A stretch of 64,000 bases of DNA from Ectopseudomonas mendocina (GTDB taxonomy: Bacteria > Pseudomonadota > Gammaproteobacteria > Pseudomonadales > Pseudomonadaceae), in the NCBI RefSeq assembly GCF_016008875.1, contig NZ_JADTQG010000016.1:1-64000 (forward strand), written 5' to 3'. Positions 42,727 to 51,072 of the stretch are shown piece by piece. A program made the translations under genes and the position numbers. Below the pieces are notes generated by a model. That model was not told where the DNA came from and searched no databases. It worked only from the letters and a program-made list of their open reading frames with translations. Each line of letters begins with the position of its first letter. Within the stretch, counting starts at the first letter, position 1.

Positions 42727-43446
42727 GTGACCGAACTGATCGTTGCCGTAAAACAGGCCAAAGCCTGGGGGGTTCATGCCGTTACCGCCAGCGGTGTGAT
42801 CCTCGCACTGCTGGCGCTGCTGGCTGTACTCGACGGCCAACCCAAGCAGTGCCTGATGTGGCTTGGCCTGGCGCTGCTGGTCGATGGCCTGGATGGTTCG
42901 CTGGCGCGACGTTATGACGTCAAGGGCGTGCTGCCGCACTTCGACGGCTCGACCCTCGACCTGGTGATCGACTACCTCACCTACGTCTTCATCCCCGCGA
43001 TCTTCCTCTACCGCTTCATCCCGTTGCCGGATTACACGCCGCTGTTCGCCGTTGGGCTGATCCTGCTGTCCTCGCTGTTCTGCTTCTGCAACCTGAACAT
43101 GAAGAGCAAGGACAACTACTTCGTCGGCTTCCCGGCGGCCTGGAACGTGGTGGTGCTGTATTTCTACATCCTCGATGTGCATCCATGGATCACCCTGGGC
43201 ATGATCGTGCTGCTGGCCGGCCTGACCCTGACCAAGATGAAGTTCCTGCACCCGTTCCGCGTACGCCAGTTCATGCCGCTGAACATCCTGGTGACCTTCG
43301 TCTGGATGCTCTCCAGCGCGCTGCTGATTCTGCAGTACCCGGCCAACCATTTCTGGCTGCTGGCGCTGTGGTGGCTGGCATCGGCTTACTTCGTCGGCAT
43401 GTGCCTGTGGCGCTCGGCGCGTGAGTGGTTCCCCGCACGCGGATGA
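42727..43446 (+). CDS. pcs: Phosphatidylcholine synthase
   Basis: The 239-residue membrane enzyme condenses CDP-diacylglycerol with choline. The CDP-alcohol phosphotransferase motif is DGLDGSLAR...G...FDG..LD...D near residues 51-80, with eight or so hydrophobic segments. The NMKSKDNYFVGFPAAWN block is characteristic of Pcs. The GTG at 42727 was chosen; another GTG at 42694 in the same frame would add eleven residues, and neither has a strong ribosome site. The stop overlaps the next gene as ATGA. Confidence 0.87.
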   Translation: MTELIVAVKQAKAWGVHAVTASGVILALLALLAVLDGQPKQCLMWLGLALLVDGLDGSLARRYDVKGVLPHFDGSTLDLVIDYLTYVFIPAIFLYRFIPLPDYTPLFAVGLILLSSLFCFCNLNMKSKDNYFVGFPAAWNVVVLYFYILDVHPWITLGMIVLLAGLTLTKMKFLHPFRVRQFMPLNILVTFVWMLSSALLILQYPANHFWLLALWWLASAYFVGMCLWRSAREWFPARG

Positions 43447-43724
43447 ATGCGGCCGTCGAAAAGGCCTGGTTCGTCTATCTGGTGCGTGCGGCCAATGGCG
43501 CTCTCTATTGCGGTATCAGCGATGACCCGCAACGGCGCTTCACCCAGCACCAGAGCGGCAAGGGCGCGCGTTTCTTCCATACCAGCCCCGCGCTGGCGCT
43601 TGCCTATGTCGAGGCCTGTGCCGGCAAGGGCGACGCGCTGCGGCGCGAGCGGGCGATCAAGCGCCTGAGCAAAAGTGCCAAAGAGGCGCTCATTCTGGCC
43701 GTTGATAGCGTTGCATCACTCTGA
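43443..43724 (+). CDS. GIY-YIG domain protein (UPF0213/YhbQ-like)
   Basis: The 93-residue single-domain GIY-YIG protein has FVYLVRAANGALYCGISDDPQRRFTQH at the N-terminus (YLV and YCG stand for the GIY and YIG strands, with the catalytic arginine in RRF). The family block KGARFFHTSPALALAYVE follows near residue 37. YhbQ-type proteins have weak nuclease activity and an unclear role. ATGA overlap with pcs indicates co-translation. Confidence 0.9.
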   Translation: MNAAVEKAWFVYLVRAANGALYCGISDDPQRRFTQHQSGKGARFFHTSPALALAYVEACAGKGDALRRERAIKRLSKSAKEALILAVDSVASL

Positions 43725-43788
43725 GACGGTGGGCGTGGCCAAGCGAGGCGGTTAAGCTGCGGCTTTCGACTTTGTCGCGGAGCGCGCC

Positions 43789-44724
43789 ATGCACGAGCTG
43801 ATCCTGCACCATTATCCGACCTCGCCGTTCGCCGAGAAGGCCCGCCTGATGCTGGGCTTCAAGCAACTGTCCTGGCGTTCGGTGATGATCCCTCCGCTGA
43901 TGCCCAAGCCCGACCTCACCGCACTGACCGGCGGCTACCGCAAGACGCCAGTGCTGCAGGTCGGTGCTGACATCTACTGCGATACGGCGCTGATCGCTCA
44001 CCGCCTGGAGGCCGAAAAGGCCACGCCGGCGCTGTTCCCCGAAGCTCAGGCGTTCAACGTTAGCCTGCTTTCGCAATGGGCTGACTCGGTACTGTTCCAG
44101 CACGTCGTGGCGCTGGTATTCCAGCCAGAGTCGATGGCGCTGCGCTTCGCCAAGGTGCCGCCGGAGTTCGCCAAGGCCTTCGCCGCCGACCGCAGTGCGC
44201 TGTTCTCCGGCGGCACGGCGAGCCGTCTGCCGCTGGAGCAGGCCAAGCACCAGTGGCCGGCGCTGATGGGCGCATTGCAGCGTCAGTTGCAGTGCGAGCA
44301 GGGGGACTTCCTGTTCGGTGAGCCATCGCACGCAGACTTCTCCGTGGCCCACTGCCTGTGGTTCCTGCGCGGCACGCCGGTGACCTCGCCGCTGGTCGAC
44401 GATTACCCCGAGGTCGCCGCCTGGCTCGCCCGCGTGCTGAGCTTCGGTCATGGCTCGCTGAGCGAGATGAGCAGCGAGCAGGCGATTGAGGTGGCGCGTG
44501 CTGCCACGCCGGCGGCGCTGCCGGACGAAGCCTTCGTCGACCCCAATGGCTTCGAGGCCGGCCAGGCGGTGAGCATCGCGGCGGTGGACTATGGTGTCGA
44601 CCCGGTACAAGGCGAATTGCTGCATGCCGGGCGTGACGAGCTGATTCTGCGTCGCGAGGACGAGCGCGCCGGCGTCGTGCATGTGCACTTCCCACGCCTG
44701 GGCTTCCGCATCGAGGCGCGCTGA
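43789..44724 (+). CDS. Glutathione S-transferase family protein
   Basis: The 311-residue protein has an N-terminal thioredoxin-fold GST domain (HHYPTSPFAEKARLMLGFK, then TGGYRKTPVLQVGADIYCDTALIAHRLE) and a helical C-terminal domain. An extra C-terminal section from about residue 220 makes it longer than standard GSTs of about 210 residues. The serine in PTSPF may be the active-site residue. Substrate unknown. Monocistronic in appearance, with a converging glutaredoxin gene downstream. Confidence 0.87.
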   Translation: MHELILHHYPTSPFAEKARLMLGFKQLSWRSVMIPPLMPKPDLTALTGGYRKTPVLQVGADIYCDTALIAHRLEAEKATPALFPEAQAFNVSLLSQWADSVLFQHVVALVFQPESMALRFAKVPPEFAKAFAADRSALFSGGTASRLPLEQAKHQWPALMGALQRQLQCEQGDFLFGEPSHADFSVAHCLWFLRGTPVTSPLVDDYPEVAAWLARVLSFGHGSLSEMSSEQAIEVARAATPAALPDEAFVDPNGFEAGQAVSIAAVDYGVDPVQGELLHAGRDELILRREDERAGVVHVHFPRLGFRIEAR

Positions 44725-44742
44725 AGCTTGCTGCGCCGCCTG

Positions 44743-45063
44743 TCAGTAGGCGGCGCGGATGGCGCGTACGTCGTAGCCGTGGATGACCTGCCCGCGCAGG
44801 TCGATCACCGGCACGCCGCGCCCGCCCAAGGCCTGGTATTGGGCGCGGCCGGCGGCATCGGTCTCGATATTCACTTCGCGATAGGCGATGCCGTCCTCGG
44901 CGAACAGCTCGCGTGTCTTGGCGCAATAGCCGCACCACAGCGTGGCGTAGAGCACCACTTCGCCGCTCGTATTGCGGGCCTGGGGCGGGTCGATCCAGCG
45001 CTCAACCTTGTCCCAGTGTTGCCACAGGGCCAGGGCGGCGAGCAGCAGCACAATCGTCTTCAT
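44743..45063 (-). CDS. Membrane-anchored glutaredoxin-like protein
   Basis: The 106-residue protein has a hydrophobic N-terminus (MKTIVLLLAALALWQHW) that could be a signal or anchor. A glutaredoxin domain follows with active site CGYC near residue 44 and the cis-proline block GVPVIDLRG near 83. The Grx-type DRNIETD section (here EVNIETDAAGRAQY) is present. An exported dithiol glutaredoxin is less common than a cytosolic one. No partner gene nearby. Confidence 0.88.
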   Translation of the reverse strand: MKTIVLLLAALALWQHWDKVERWIDPPQARNTSGEVVLYATLWCGYCAKTRELFAEDGIAYREVNIETDAAGRAQYQALGGRGVPVIDLRGQVIHGYDVRAIRAAY

Positions 45064-45130
45064 CGTTTCGCGTCCTTGTGTGATGGCGCGGTCATATCAG
45101 GGTAAACCGCGCCGAAGCGTCTAGCCAGTT

Positions 45131-45212
45131 CGTAGGGTGGCGCGGGCTGGGCATAGGGCCGGGCGGACCGGGTGGGCGTAGGAAATAAAGCGAATCGCCG
45201 CCCGGCCCACGT
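45131..45212. repeat. Palindromic repeat of the CGTAGGGTGG family
   Basis: The element begins CGTAGGGTGG like those at 7568 and 10421. It contains GGGCCGGGCGG (45156-45166), a perfect inverted copy of 45198-45208. Located between the glutaredoxin and ndpA genes. Confidence 0.6.
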
Positions 45213-45230
45213 TACAAGAGCCGCTATCGA

Positions 45231-46238
45231 TCAATCCTGACGGCGCTTGAGCTGATCCTTCAATTGGGTCGGCAGTTGGCGAATGATCAGCATGTCGCGG
45301 CCCTCGTCGTACTCGACCTTGGAGCCCAGCAGGTGCGCCTCGAAGCTGATCGACAGACCCTCGGCGCGGCCGGTGAAGCGTTGAAACTGGTTGAGGGTGC
45401 GTTTGTCCGCCGGAAATTCCGGGGCCATGCCGTAGTCCTTGTTGCGGATGTGTTCGTAGAAGGCCTTGGGGCGTTCCTCGTCGATCAGCCCCGAGAGTTC
45501 GTCGAGGGTGATCGGCTCGCCCAGCTTGGCCTGGCTGGTGGCGTAGCCGACCAGGGTCTTGGTCTTTTCGCGCGCCTGCTCTTCGGGCAGGTCCTCGCTT
45601 TCCACGAAATCGCTGAAGGCCTTGAGCAGGGTGCGGGTTTCGCCCGGGCCGTCGACACCTTCCTGGCAGCCAATGAAATCGCGGAAGTAGTCCGAGACCT
45701 TCTTGCCGTTCTTGCCCTTGATGAAGGAGATGTACTGCTTGGACTGCTTGTTGTTCTGCCACTCGCTGATGTTGATGCGCGCGGCCAGGTGCAACTGGCC
45801 GAGGTCCAGATGCTTGGCCGGGGTCACGTCCAATGCGTCGGTCACTGCCACGCCTTCGCTGTGGTGCAGCAGGGCGATGGCCAGGTAGTCGGTCATGCCC
45901 TGTTGATAGTGGGCGAACAGCACGTGGCCGCCGGTGGACAGGTTGGATTCCTCCATCAGCTTCTGCAGTTGCTCGACGGCCTGGCGGCTGAAGGCGGTGA
46001 AATCCTGCTCGCCATCAAGATAGGCCTTGAGCCAGCCACTGAACGGGTAAGCGCCGGATTCCTCGTGGAACAGGCCCCAGGCCTTGCCCTGCTTGGCGTT
46101 ATAGCTCTCGTTGAGGTCGGCCAGCAGGTTTTCCATGGCTTGCGACGTGGCCAGCTCGCTGTCGCGGGCGTGCAGTGCGGCAGGGCTGCCGTCGGGCTTC
46201 TTGTCGATCAGGTGGACGATGCAGTGACGGATCGGCAT
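45231..46238 (-). CDS. ndpA: Nucleoid-associated protein NdpA/YejK
   Basis: The 335-residue protein matches the YejK/NdpA family: N-terminal MPIRHCIVHLIDKKPDGS, central FAHYQQGMTDYLAIALLHH and ISFIKGKNGKKVSDYFRDFIGC, C-terminal KVEYDEGRDMLIIRQLPTQLKDQL. Members associate with the nucleoid and with topoisomerase; the function is not well defined. A monocistronic gene. Confidence 0.93.
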   Translation of the reverse strand: MPIRHCIVHLIDKKPDGSPAALHARDSELATSQAMENLLADLNESYNAKQGKAWGLFHEESGAYPFSGWLKAYLDGEQDFTAFSRQAVEQLQKLMEESNLSTGGHVLFAHYQQGMTDYLAIALLHHSEGVAVTDALDVTPAKHLDLGQLHLAARINISEWQNNKQSKQYISFIKGKNGKKVSDYFRDFIGCQEGVDGPGETRTLLKAFSDFVESEDLPEEQAREKTKTLVGYATSQAKLGEPITLDELSGLIDEERPKAFYEHIRNKDYGMAPEFPADKRTLNQFQRFTGRAEGLSISFEAHLLGSKVEYDEGRDMLIIRQLPTQLKDQLKRRQD

Positions 46239-46384
46239 GGCGGTCTCGTGGGCAGATGAAACAGGAGGCGAAGTTTACCCGAAGCGGCCGCTGGATTCCG
46301 GCATGGATCGTTCCGTGAAGCGTCTTGTAGTCACGCAGAAAGTCGCGGCGCACAGTCAATCGTAGGGCAACCAAGCTGAAGCCT

Positions 46385-46443
46385 TCGCGGCTGAAGCCGC
46401 TCCTACGGGTGGATGAATTCTGTAGGAGCGGCTTCAGCCGCGA
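46385..46443. repeat. Paired REP palindromes
   Basis: TCGCGGCTGAAGCCGCTCCT (46385-46404, extending to 46406) and its perfect 22-base inverted copy at 46422-46443 face each other across 15 bases. This is the clearest REP doublet in the window and the same unit as at 3934 and 22653. It lies between ndpA and the TAXI gene. Confidence 0.85.
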
Positions 46444-46450
46444 TGGTCAT

Positions 46451-47773
46451 TCAGTGCCGCCGCTGCTGCAACTCGCGCAGTCGCTCGATCACGTAGCGTA
46501 CGTGCAGGTGCAACTCGTACAGCTGGTTGGAATACGACAGCGGCACTTCCACGGATGCCAGCTCGTCCTCCAGGTGCTCCAGGCGGGCGATCTCGCTGTC
46601 GAGCTCGTCGGGCAGCGAGCCGGCATGCAGCTTGCGGTCGATCTCGCGCAGGTACTTGTACCAGCGATAGATGCGCGCGCGGATGCGCCACTGGTAAAGC
46701 GGTCCGACGGCCTTGAGCAGCGGGATCATCACCACGATCAGCGGGATCAGCAGGATGATGTAGCGGTCGGCCAGCGAGGCGATGCGAAACGGCACGTAGC
46801 GCTGCAGGATTGGCAGCCCCTTGTCGTAGTAGTGCCTGGCGTCCTTGTGCAGGTTGAAGGTGCGCGGCTCGGCGCTGGGGAAGGTGCCGGCCGCATCGAG
46901 TAGCGTGCCCTTCCTCATCACTTCACGGGTGGCCTCGAGAAACAGCGGCACCAGGCCGGGGTTGAATTCATCGTTGACCACCAGCGTCGCGACGGGCGCG
47001 AGGGTGACGATATCGCGATCCGGCGCGTTGCTGGCCAGGTCGAGCAGGCCTTCGCCGACCTCCACCCGATTGAAGAACGGCAGGCGCGCCTCATAGGCGG
47101 CGGCGCGGCGAAAATGCGCCAGGACGATGTCCGGGTTGGCGGCCAGTTGCTGTACCAGGGTGTTTTCCGCAGGCCCGACAAAGAATGCGGCATCCAACTC
47201 GCCGGCCATCAGCGCGCGGGACGCCTTGCCGCCGCCTGTGCTCTGCCAGGTTTCCGGATACTGCTCGGGGGCGATGGCATTGGCGCCGAGAATGGCGTCG
47301 CTGGCGGCGCGAGTGCCACTGCCATCGCCGCCCAGGCCGACGCGCAGCGGCAGCAGGTCGGCAATGCGATCGAGCTCCACGTCACGTCGGTAGAACAGCC
47401 ACAGCGGTTCCTGATAAATGGCCCCCAGGCTTTCCAGCTGGCGCTGCTGCGCGGCTGTAAGCTGGCGCTCCAGGCCGCTTTGCACCAGGGCGATTTCGAC
47501 TTGCGGGTTCGTCGCCAGCAGGCGCTCCAGGTTGTCACGCGAGCCTGAGGTCGGTACGAGTTTGAGCTCGAAGCCTTCCTTGGCCAGTTCTTCCTTCAGG
47601 CGCTCGGCGAACTGTTGATAGGCCCCAGTCGGCGTGCCGGTGGCCATGCTCGCGCTCATCTGCGGCGGTGGCGGGACGAACTGGAACAAGGCCCAGACGA
47701 TTACCCCAACCACCGGGACGATCCACAGGTTGGTCAGGATCATGATTTTCAGATCGTTCAGTACGCGGTGCAT
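46451..47773 (-). CDS. TAXI-family TRAP transporter solute-binding protein
   Basis: The protein has 440 residues from the ATG at 47773, which follows AAGGA at eight bases. One N-terminal membrane helix (about 13-32) is followed by a TAXI-type solute-binding domain (ATGTPTGAYQQFAERLKEEL; GGDGSGTRAASDAIL). A second membrane helix near residue 345 (IILLIPLIVVMIPLLKAV) precedes a cytoplasmic tail with coiled-coil character. The C-terminal anchor is unusual for a solute receptor. No TRAP permease gene is adjacent, so the protein may be a sensor or work with a distant permease. Confidence 0.85.
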   Translation of the reverse strand: MHRVLNDLKIMILTNLWIVPVVGVIVWALFQFVPPPPQMSASMATGTPTGAYQQFAERLKEELAKEGFELKLVPTSGSRDNLERLLATNPQVEIALVQSGLERQLTAAQQRQLESLGAIYQEPLWLFYRRDVELDRIADLLPLRVGLGGDGSGTRAASDAILGANAIAPEQYPETWQSTGGGKASRALMAGELDAAFFVGPAENTLVQQLAANPDIVLAHFRRAAAYEARLPFFNRVEVGEGLLDLASNAPDRDIVTLAPVATLVVNDEFNPGLVPLFLEATREVMRKGTLLDAAGTFPSAEPRTFNLHKDARHYYDKGLPILQRYVPFRIASLADRYIILLIPLIVVMIPLLKAVGPLYQWRIRARIYRWYKYLREIDRKLHAGSLPDELDSEIARLEHLEDELASVEVPLSYSNQLYELHLHVRYVIERLRELQQRRH

Positions 47774-47922
47774 TGGGCATCCTTTCGGCATTCTCGATTC
47801 AAGGATAGAACCCCTGAGCGACGAAGGTCACGCCTTGGCTGCGTCGTCGCTCGGGTTACACCGTTTTCGACCCCTAACGGCCGCGGAGGTGCAGGTAACC
47901 TTGCGCTGGCAGAGCGGTTGCG

Positions 47923-49176
47923 TCAGGTCATGGCCTTGTGCATGACGCGCAGGCGATCGAGCAGCAGCAACGCGCCGAGCAGCGCCACGGCGTACAGTGC
48001 ATCGCCGCCGAGCATGAGCAACACGCCGGCGCAGAGCACTGCGCTAAGCCCTGCGAGCAGGCGCCAGAAGCCTCGCAGCAGCACCCAGCCAGCGGCCATG
48101 CTAAGCAGATAGATCAGCACGAAGTTGCCGTTGGCGTAGCGAATCAGGTCGTCCACCGACAGGTTCAACGAGGCGGAAAGCGTGGTGCACAGTGCGCAGC
48201 TGAACACCACCAGCAGCAATGCCCTGCCGGGTACGCCATGGCGATTGCGCGCAGCCATCGCGGCCGGCAGGCGGCCCTCGTCGGCCAGGCTCCAGATCAG
48301 CCGGGCAAAACCCTGGATGTACACGTTCATCGAGGCGAAGCAGGCCAGATAGCCGAGCACCGTTACCGGCACGCGCGCCTGGTCGCCAAGCAGCAGCGAG
48401 AACAAACGCGGCAGGGCGGCGGTATCGCTGTGCACGTCGCCATAGGTGGCGAAGCTCAGCACCGCCACCGAACAGGCCCAGTACACCAGGCCGGCCAGCA
48501 GCACGCCTAGCAGCAGCGCCAACGGGAAGTCACGCTCGGGGCGCTTGAACTCCTCGCCCAGATGGGTGAAGGCCTCGATGCCGACGAAGCACCAGAACAT
48601 GACTGCCAGCGCCGTAGGCAGCAGGTGCCATTGCCCGTCCATCGCCGGCAGCAGCGGTTGGCTGGCGCGCGGCAGGTCACCGACCCACCAGATCAGTGCC
48701 ACGCTGGCGACGATGGCCACGGCGATCAGCCCCTGCAGCGTGCCCGACGCTTTCGCTGGGCGTTGGCCGAGCACGAGCATGGCGCCCAATGTCGCCAGTT
48801 CGATGAGCAGCAGGCCGGTGCGATCAAGGTCGAACAAGGCCAGCCAGAAACCGCTGGCGATATGCAGGGCAGCCGGCAGCCCGACCGGCAGCACGGCGAG
48901 AAACAGCAGGGCGCTGACGCCCTCCATGCGCAGGCCGAAGGCGCGCCCGATCAGGTGCGGCGCACCGCCGGCATGGGGGAAGCGCTTGCCCAGCTGGGCG
49001 AAGGTGAACGCCACCGGCAACACCAGGGTAATCAGCAGCAGCCAGGCCCACAGCGAGGCCTCGCCGGCCGCGGTGGCCGCCAGTGCAGGCACCACGAAGA
49101 TGCCGGTGCCGAGCAGTGATGTGCTGAGCAGCGCGATGCCCTGCAGCAGGCCCAACTCCTTGTTCAAGCGACTCAT
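47923..49176 (-). CDS. APC-family amino-acid exporter, YjeH-like
   Basis: The 417-residue permease has about twelve membrane spans. The APC signature GTGIFVVPALAA lies near residue 23, with FVGIEAFTHLGEEFKRPERDFP near 196. It resembles YjeH, which exports methionine and branched-chain amino acids. The Lrp-type regulator diverges from it with a 121-base promoter region and is its probable regulator. Confidence 0.85.
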   Translation of the reverse strand: MSRLNKELGLLQGIALLSTSLLGTGIFVVPALAATAAGEASLWAWLLLITLVLPVAFTFAQLGKRFPHAGGAPHLIGRAFGLRMEGVSALLFLAVLPVGLPAALHIASGFWLALFDLDRTGLLLIELATLGAMLVLGQRPAKASGTLQGLIAVAIVASVALIWWVGDLPRASQPLLPAMDGQWHLLPTALAVMFWCFVGIEAFTHLGEEFKRPERDFPLALLLGVLLAGLVYWACSVAVLSFATYGDVHSDTAALPRLFSLLLGDQARVPVTVLGYLACFASMNVYIQGFARLIWSLADEGRLPAAMAARNRHGVPGRALLLVVFSCALCTTLSASLNLSVDDLIRYANGNFVLIYLLSMAAGWVLLRGFWRLLAGLSAVLCAGVLLMLGGDALYAVALLGALLLLDRLRVMHKAMT

Positions 49177-49297
49177 GGGGTATGCTCATCCTCTTTCCGA
49201 TACCGCCATGGTAGAGCGCTGGCCGTTTGCAGGCTGGCGCCTTTTGCCGACGAAATGGTGGTTTTTCCCGTCAAACTGATTGCCGCCCGAGAAGCCC

Positions 49298-49717
49298 GTG
49301 GACAAGTTCGATTGCCAGATCCTCGCTCTGCTGCGCAGCGATGCGCGCACCTCCGTCAGCCAGATCGCACGTGAGGTGAATCTGTCACGTTCGGCGGTCA
49401 GCGAGCGGATTCGCCTTCTGGAGAGCAGCGGGGTGATTCGTGGCTATCACGCCCAGGTGGCGGAGCTGGGCGAGGCGGGGGTAAAGGCCTTTCTAGAGCT
49501 TTTCTATCAGGGCGGGCGTTGCGAGGAATACGTCGAGCGCATGCGCGCGCTGCCCGAAGTGCGCCATTGCAGCGGCATCAGCGGGGAAACTGACATGCTG
49601 GTGTTCATCGAAGCGCCGAGCATGATGCGCCTGAGCGAAGTGCGCGGCGCCATCGAGGCGTTTCCCGGCATGCAGAAGGTCAAGACTCATGTGGTGGTCA
49701 AGGACTGGGCGATTTAG
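49298..49717 (+). CDS. Lrp/AsnC family regulator
   Basis: The protein has 139 residues from GTG 49298; an in-frame TTG at 49280 would add six. The helix-turn-helix DARTSVSQIAREVNLSRSAVSERIRLLE is followed by the RAM ligand domain (GYHAQVAELG..., SGISGETDMLVFIEAPSMMRL). It lies between two oppositely arranged APC permease genes, so it probably responds to an amino acid and controls one or both. Confidence 0.88.
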   Translation: MDKFDCQILALLRSDARTSVSQIAREVNLSRSAVSERIRLLESSGVIRGYHAQVAELGEAGVKAFLELFYQGGRCEEYVERMRALPEVRHCSGISGETDMLVFIEAPSMMRLSEVRGAIEAFPGMQKVKTHVVVKDWAI

Positions 49718-49719
49718 CG

Positions 49720-51069
49720 CTACTCGGCGTGCTCGCCTTGCGGCTCCGGTTGCGGGCGCTGCAGTGCCAGCAGCGGCAGGCCGGCGCCGAGCACCAGCAA
49801 GCCAAGCAATGCGCCACTGCCAGCGTAGAGCGTGCTGGCATACAGCAGGCCCAGGCAGGTCGCGGCGAACAGGATCGGCGTCAGCGGATACAGCGGCACG
49901 CTGAACGGCCGCCGCACCCAGGGCTGGCGCTGGCGCAGGCGGATCAGCGCCAGGGCGACGAGGAACATGAACAGCCAGAACACCGGAGCGGTGTAGGCCA
50001 CCATGGTCTCCACGCCGTTCTCGCTCAGCGCGCCGAACAGGATCAGTGGCAAGGTGAATGCGCATTGCAGCAGTAAGGCGCGCACCGGGGTGGCGCCGCG
50101 TTCGTTCCAGCGCCCGATGAAGGCCAACAGCGGCACGTCGCGGCCCAGCGCGTAATAGACCCGCGCCCCGGTAAACAGGGTGGCGTTCAATGTACTCAAG
50201 GCGGTGAGGCAGACGAACAGCGCCAGCAGTGCTTCGGCTCTTGGCCCGGCGACGATGCTCATCAGGTCCGCTGCCACGGCATCGCTTTCGCGCAGGCCGT
50301 CGAGGCCGAAGATATTCAGAAAGACCAGGTTCGCCAGCAGGTAGATGGCGGTCACCACCGCCGTGCCGATCAGCAGCACGCGGCTCATGTTGCGTGCCGG
50401 GTTGCGCAACTCGCCGGACAGATAGGCCGCCTCGTTCCAGCCGCCGTAGGTGAGCAGCACGAAGACCATGCCCATGCCCAGCATGCCGGCCAGGTTGCCG
50501 CCGGCAGGTGCCGAGGTGGCAGCGGTCGGCTGCGGTTCGGCCAGCGCCAGGCCAGCGAGCACCACCGTCAGCAGGGCCAGCACCGTCACCCCGGTGAAGA
50601 ACACCTGCGCCCGCCGCGATTCGCGCGTGCCGAGCACATTGAGCAGGGTCAGCGCGACCACTACCGAGGCTGCATGCCAGGCACCGCCATATTCGCCGAG
50701 CGGCAGCAGGCGCTGGGCATAGTCGCCATAGATGAAGGCGACCACGGCGATGGCGCCGGTCTGGATCACCGTGCCGCGTGCCCAGGCGAACAGCAGGGCA
50801 ATCTGCGGCCCCCAGGCCAGGCTCAGATAATGGTATTCACCGCCCTGGTCGGGGTGCGTCGCGCCCAGCTCGCCGTAACACAACGCGCCGATCAGCATCA
50901 CCAGGCCGCCGACCAGCCACAGCGCCAGGTACAGCTCGGCGCTGCTGGCATGTTGCGCCACCAGCGGCGGCAGGCCGAAGATGCCGACACCGATCACCAC
51001 ACCGACCAGCATGGCCACGGCATCGACGACCGAAAGCCCGGCGCGCTGGGAGGACGCTAGCGAGGTCAT
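49720..51069 (-). CDS. APC-family amino-acid permease
   Basis: The 449-residue permease has about twelve spans. The APC motif GVVIGVGIFGLPPLVAQHA is near residue 22 and GGWNEAAYLSGELRNPARNMSR near 208, typical of the LAT/SteT-like amino-acid transporters. The C-terminus is a short charged tail (RPQPEPQGEHAE). It is three bases after the exported methyltransferase-like gene, so the two are co-transcribed, and it converges on the Lrp gene. Confidence 0.88.
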   Translation of the reverse strand: MTSLASSQRAGLSVVDAVAMLVGVVIGVGIFGLPPLVAQHASSAELYLALWLVGGLVMLIGALCYGELGATHPDQGGEYHYLSLAWGPQIALLFAWARGTVIQTGAIAVVAFIYGDYAQRLLPLGEYGGAWHAASVVVALTLLNVLGTRESRRAQVFFTGVTVLALLTVVLAGLALAEPQPTAATSAPAGGNLAGMLGMGMVFVLLTYGGWNEAAYLSGELRNPARNMSRVLLIGTAVVTAIYLLANLVFLNIFGLDGLRESDAVAADLMSIVAGPRAEALLALFVCLTALSTLNATLFTGARVYYALGRDVPLLAFIGRWNERGATPVRALLLQCAFTLPLILFGALSENGVETMVAYTAPVFWLFMFLVALALIRLRQRQPWVRRPFSVPLYPLTPILFAATCLGLLYASTLYAGSGALLGLLVLGAGLPLLALQRPQPEPQGEHAE

Positions 51070-51072
51070 GGT

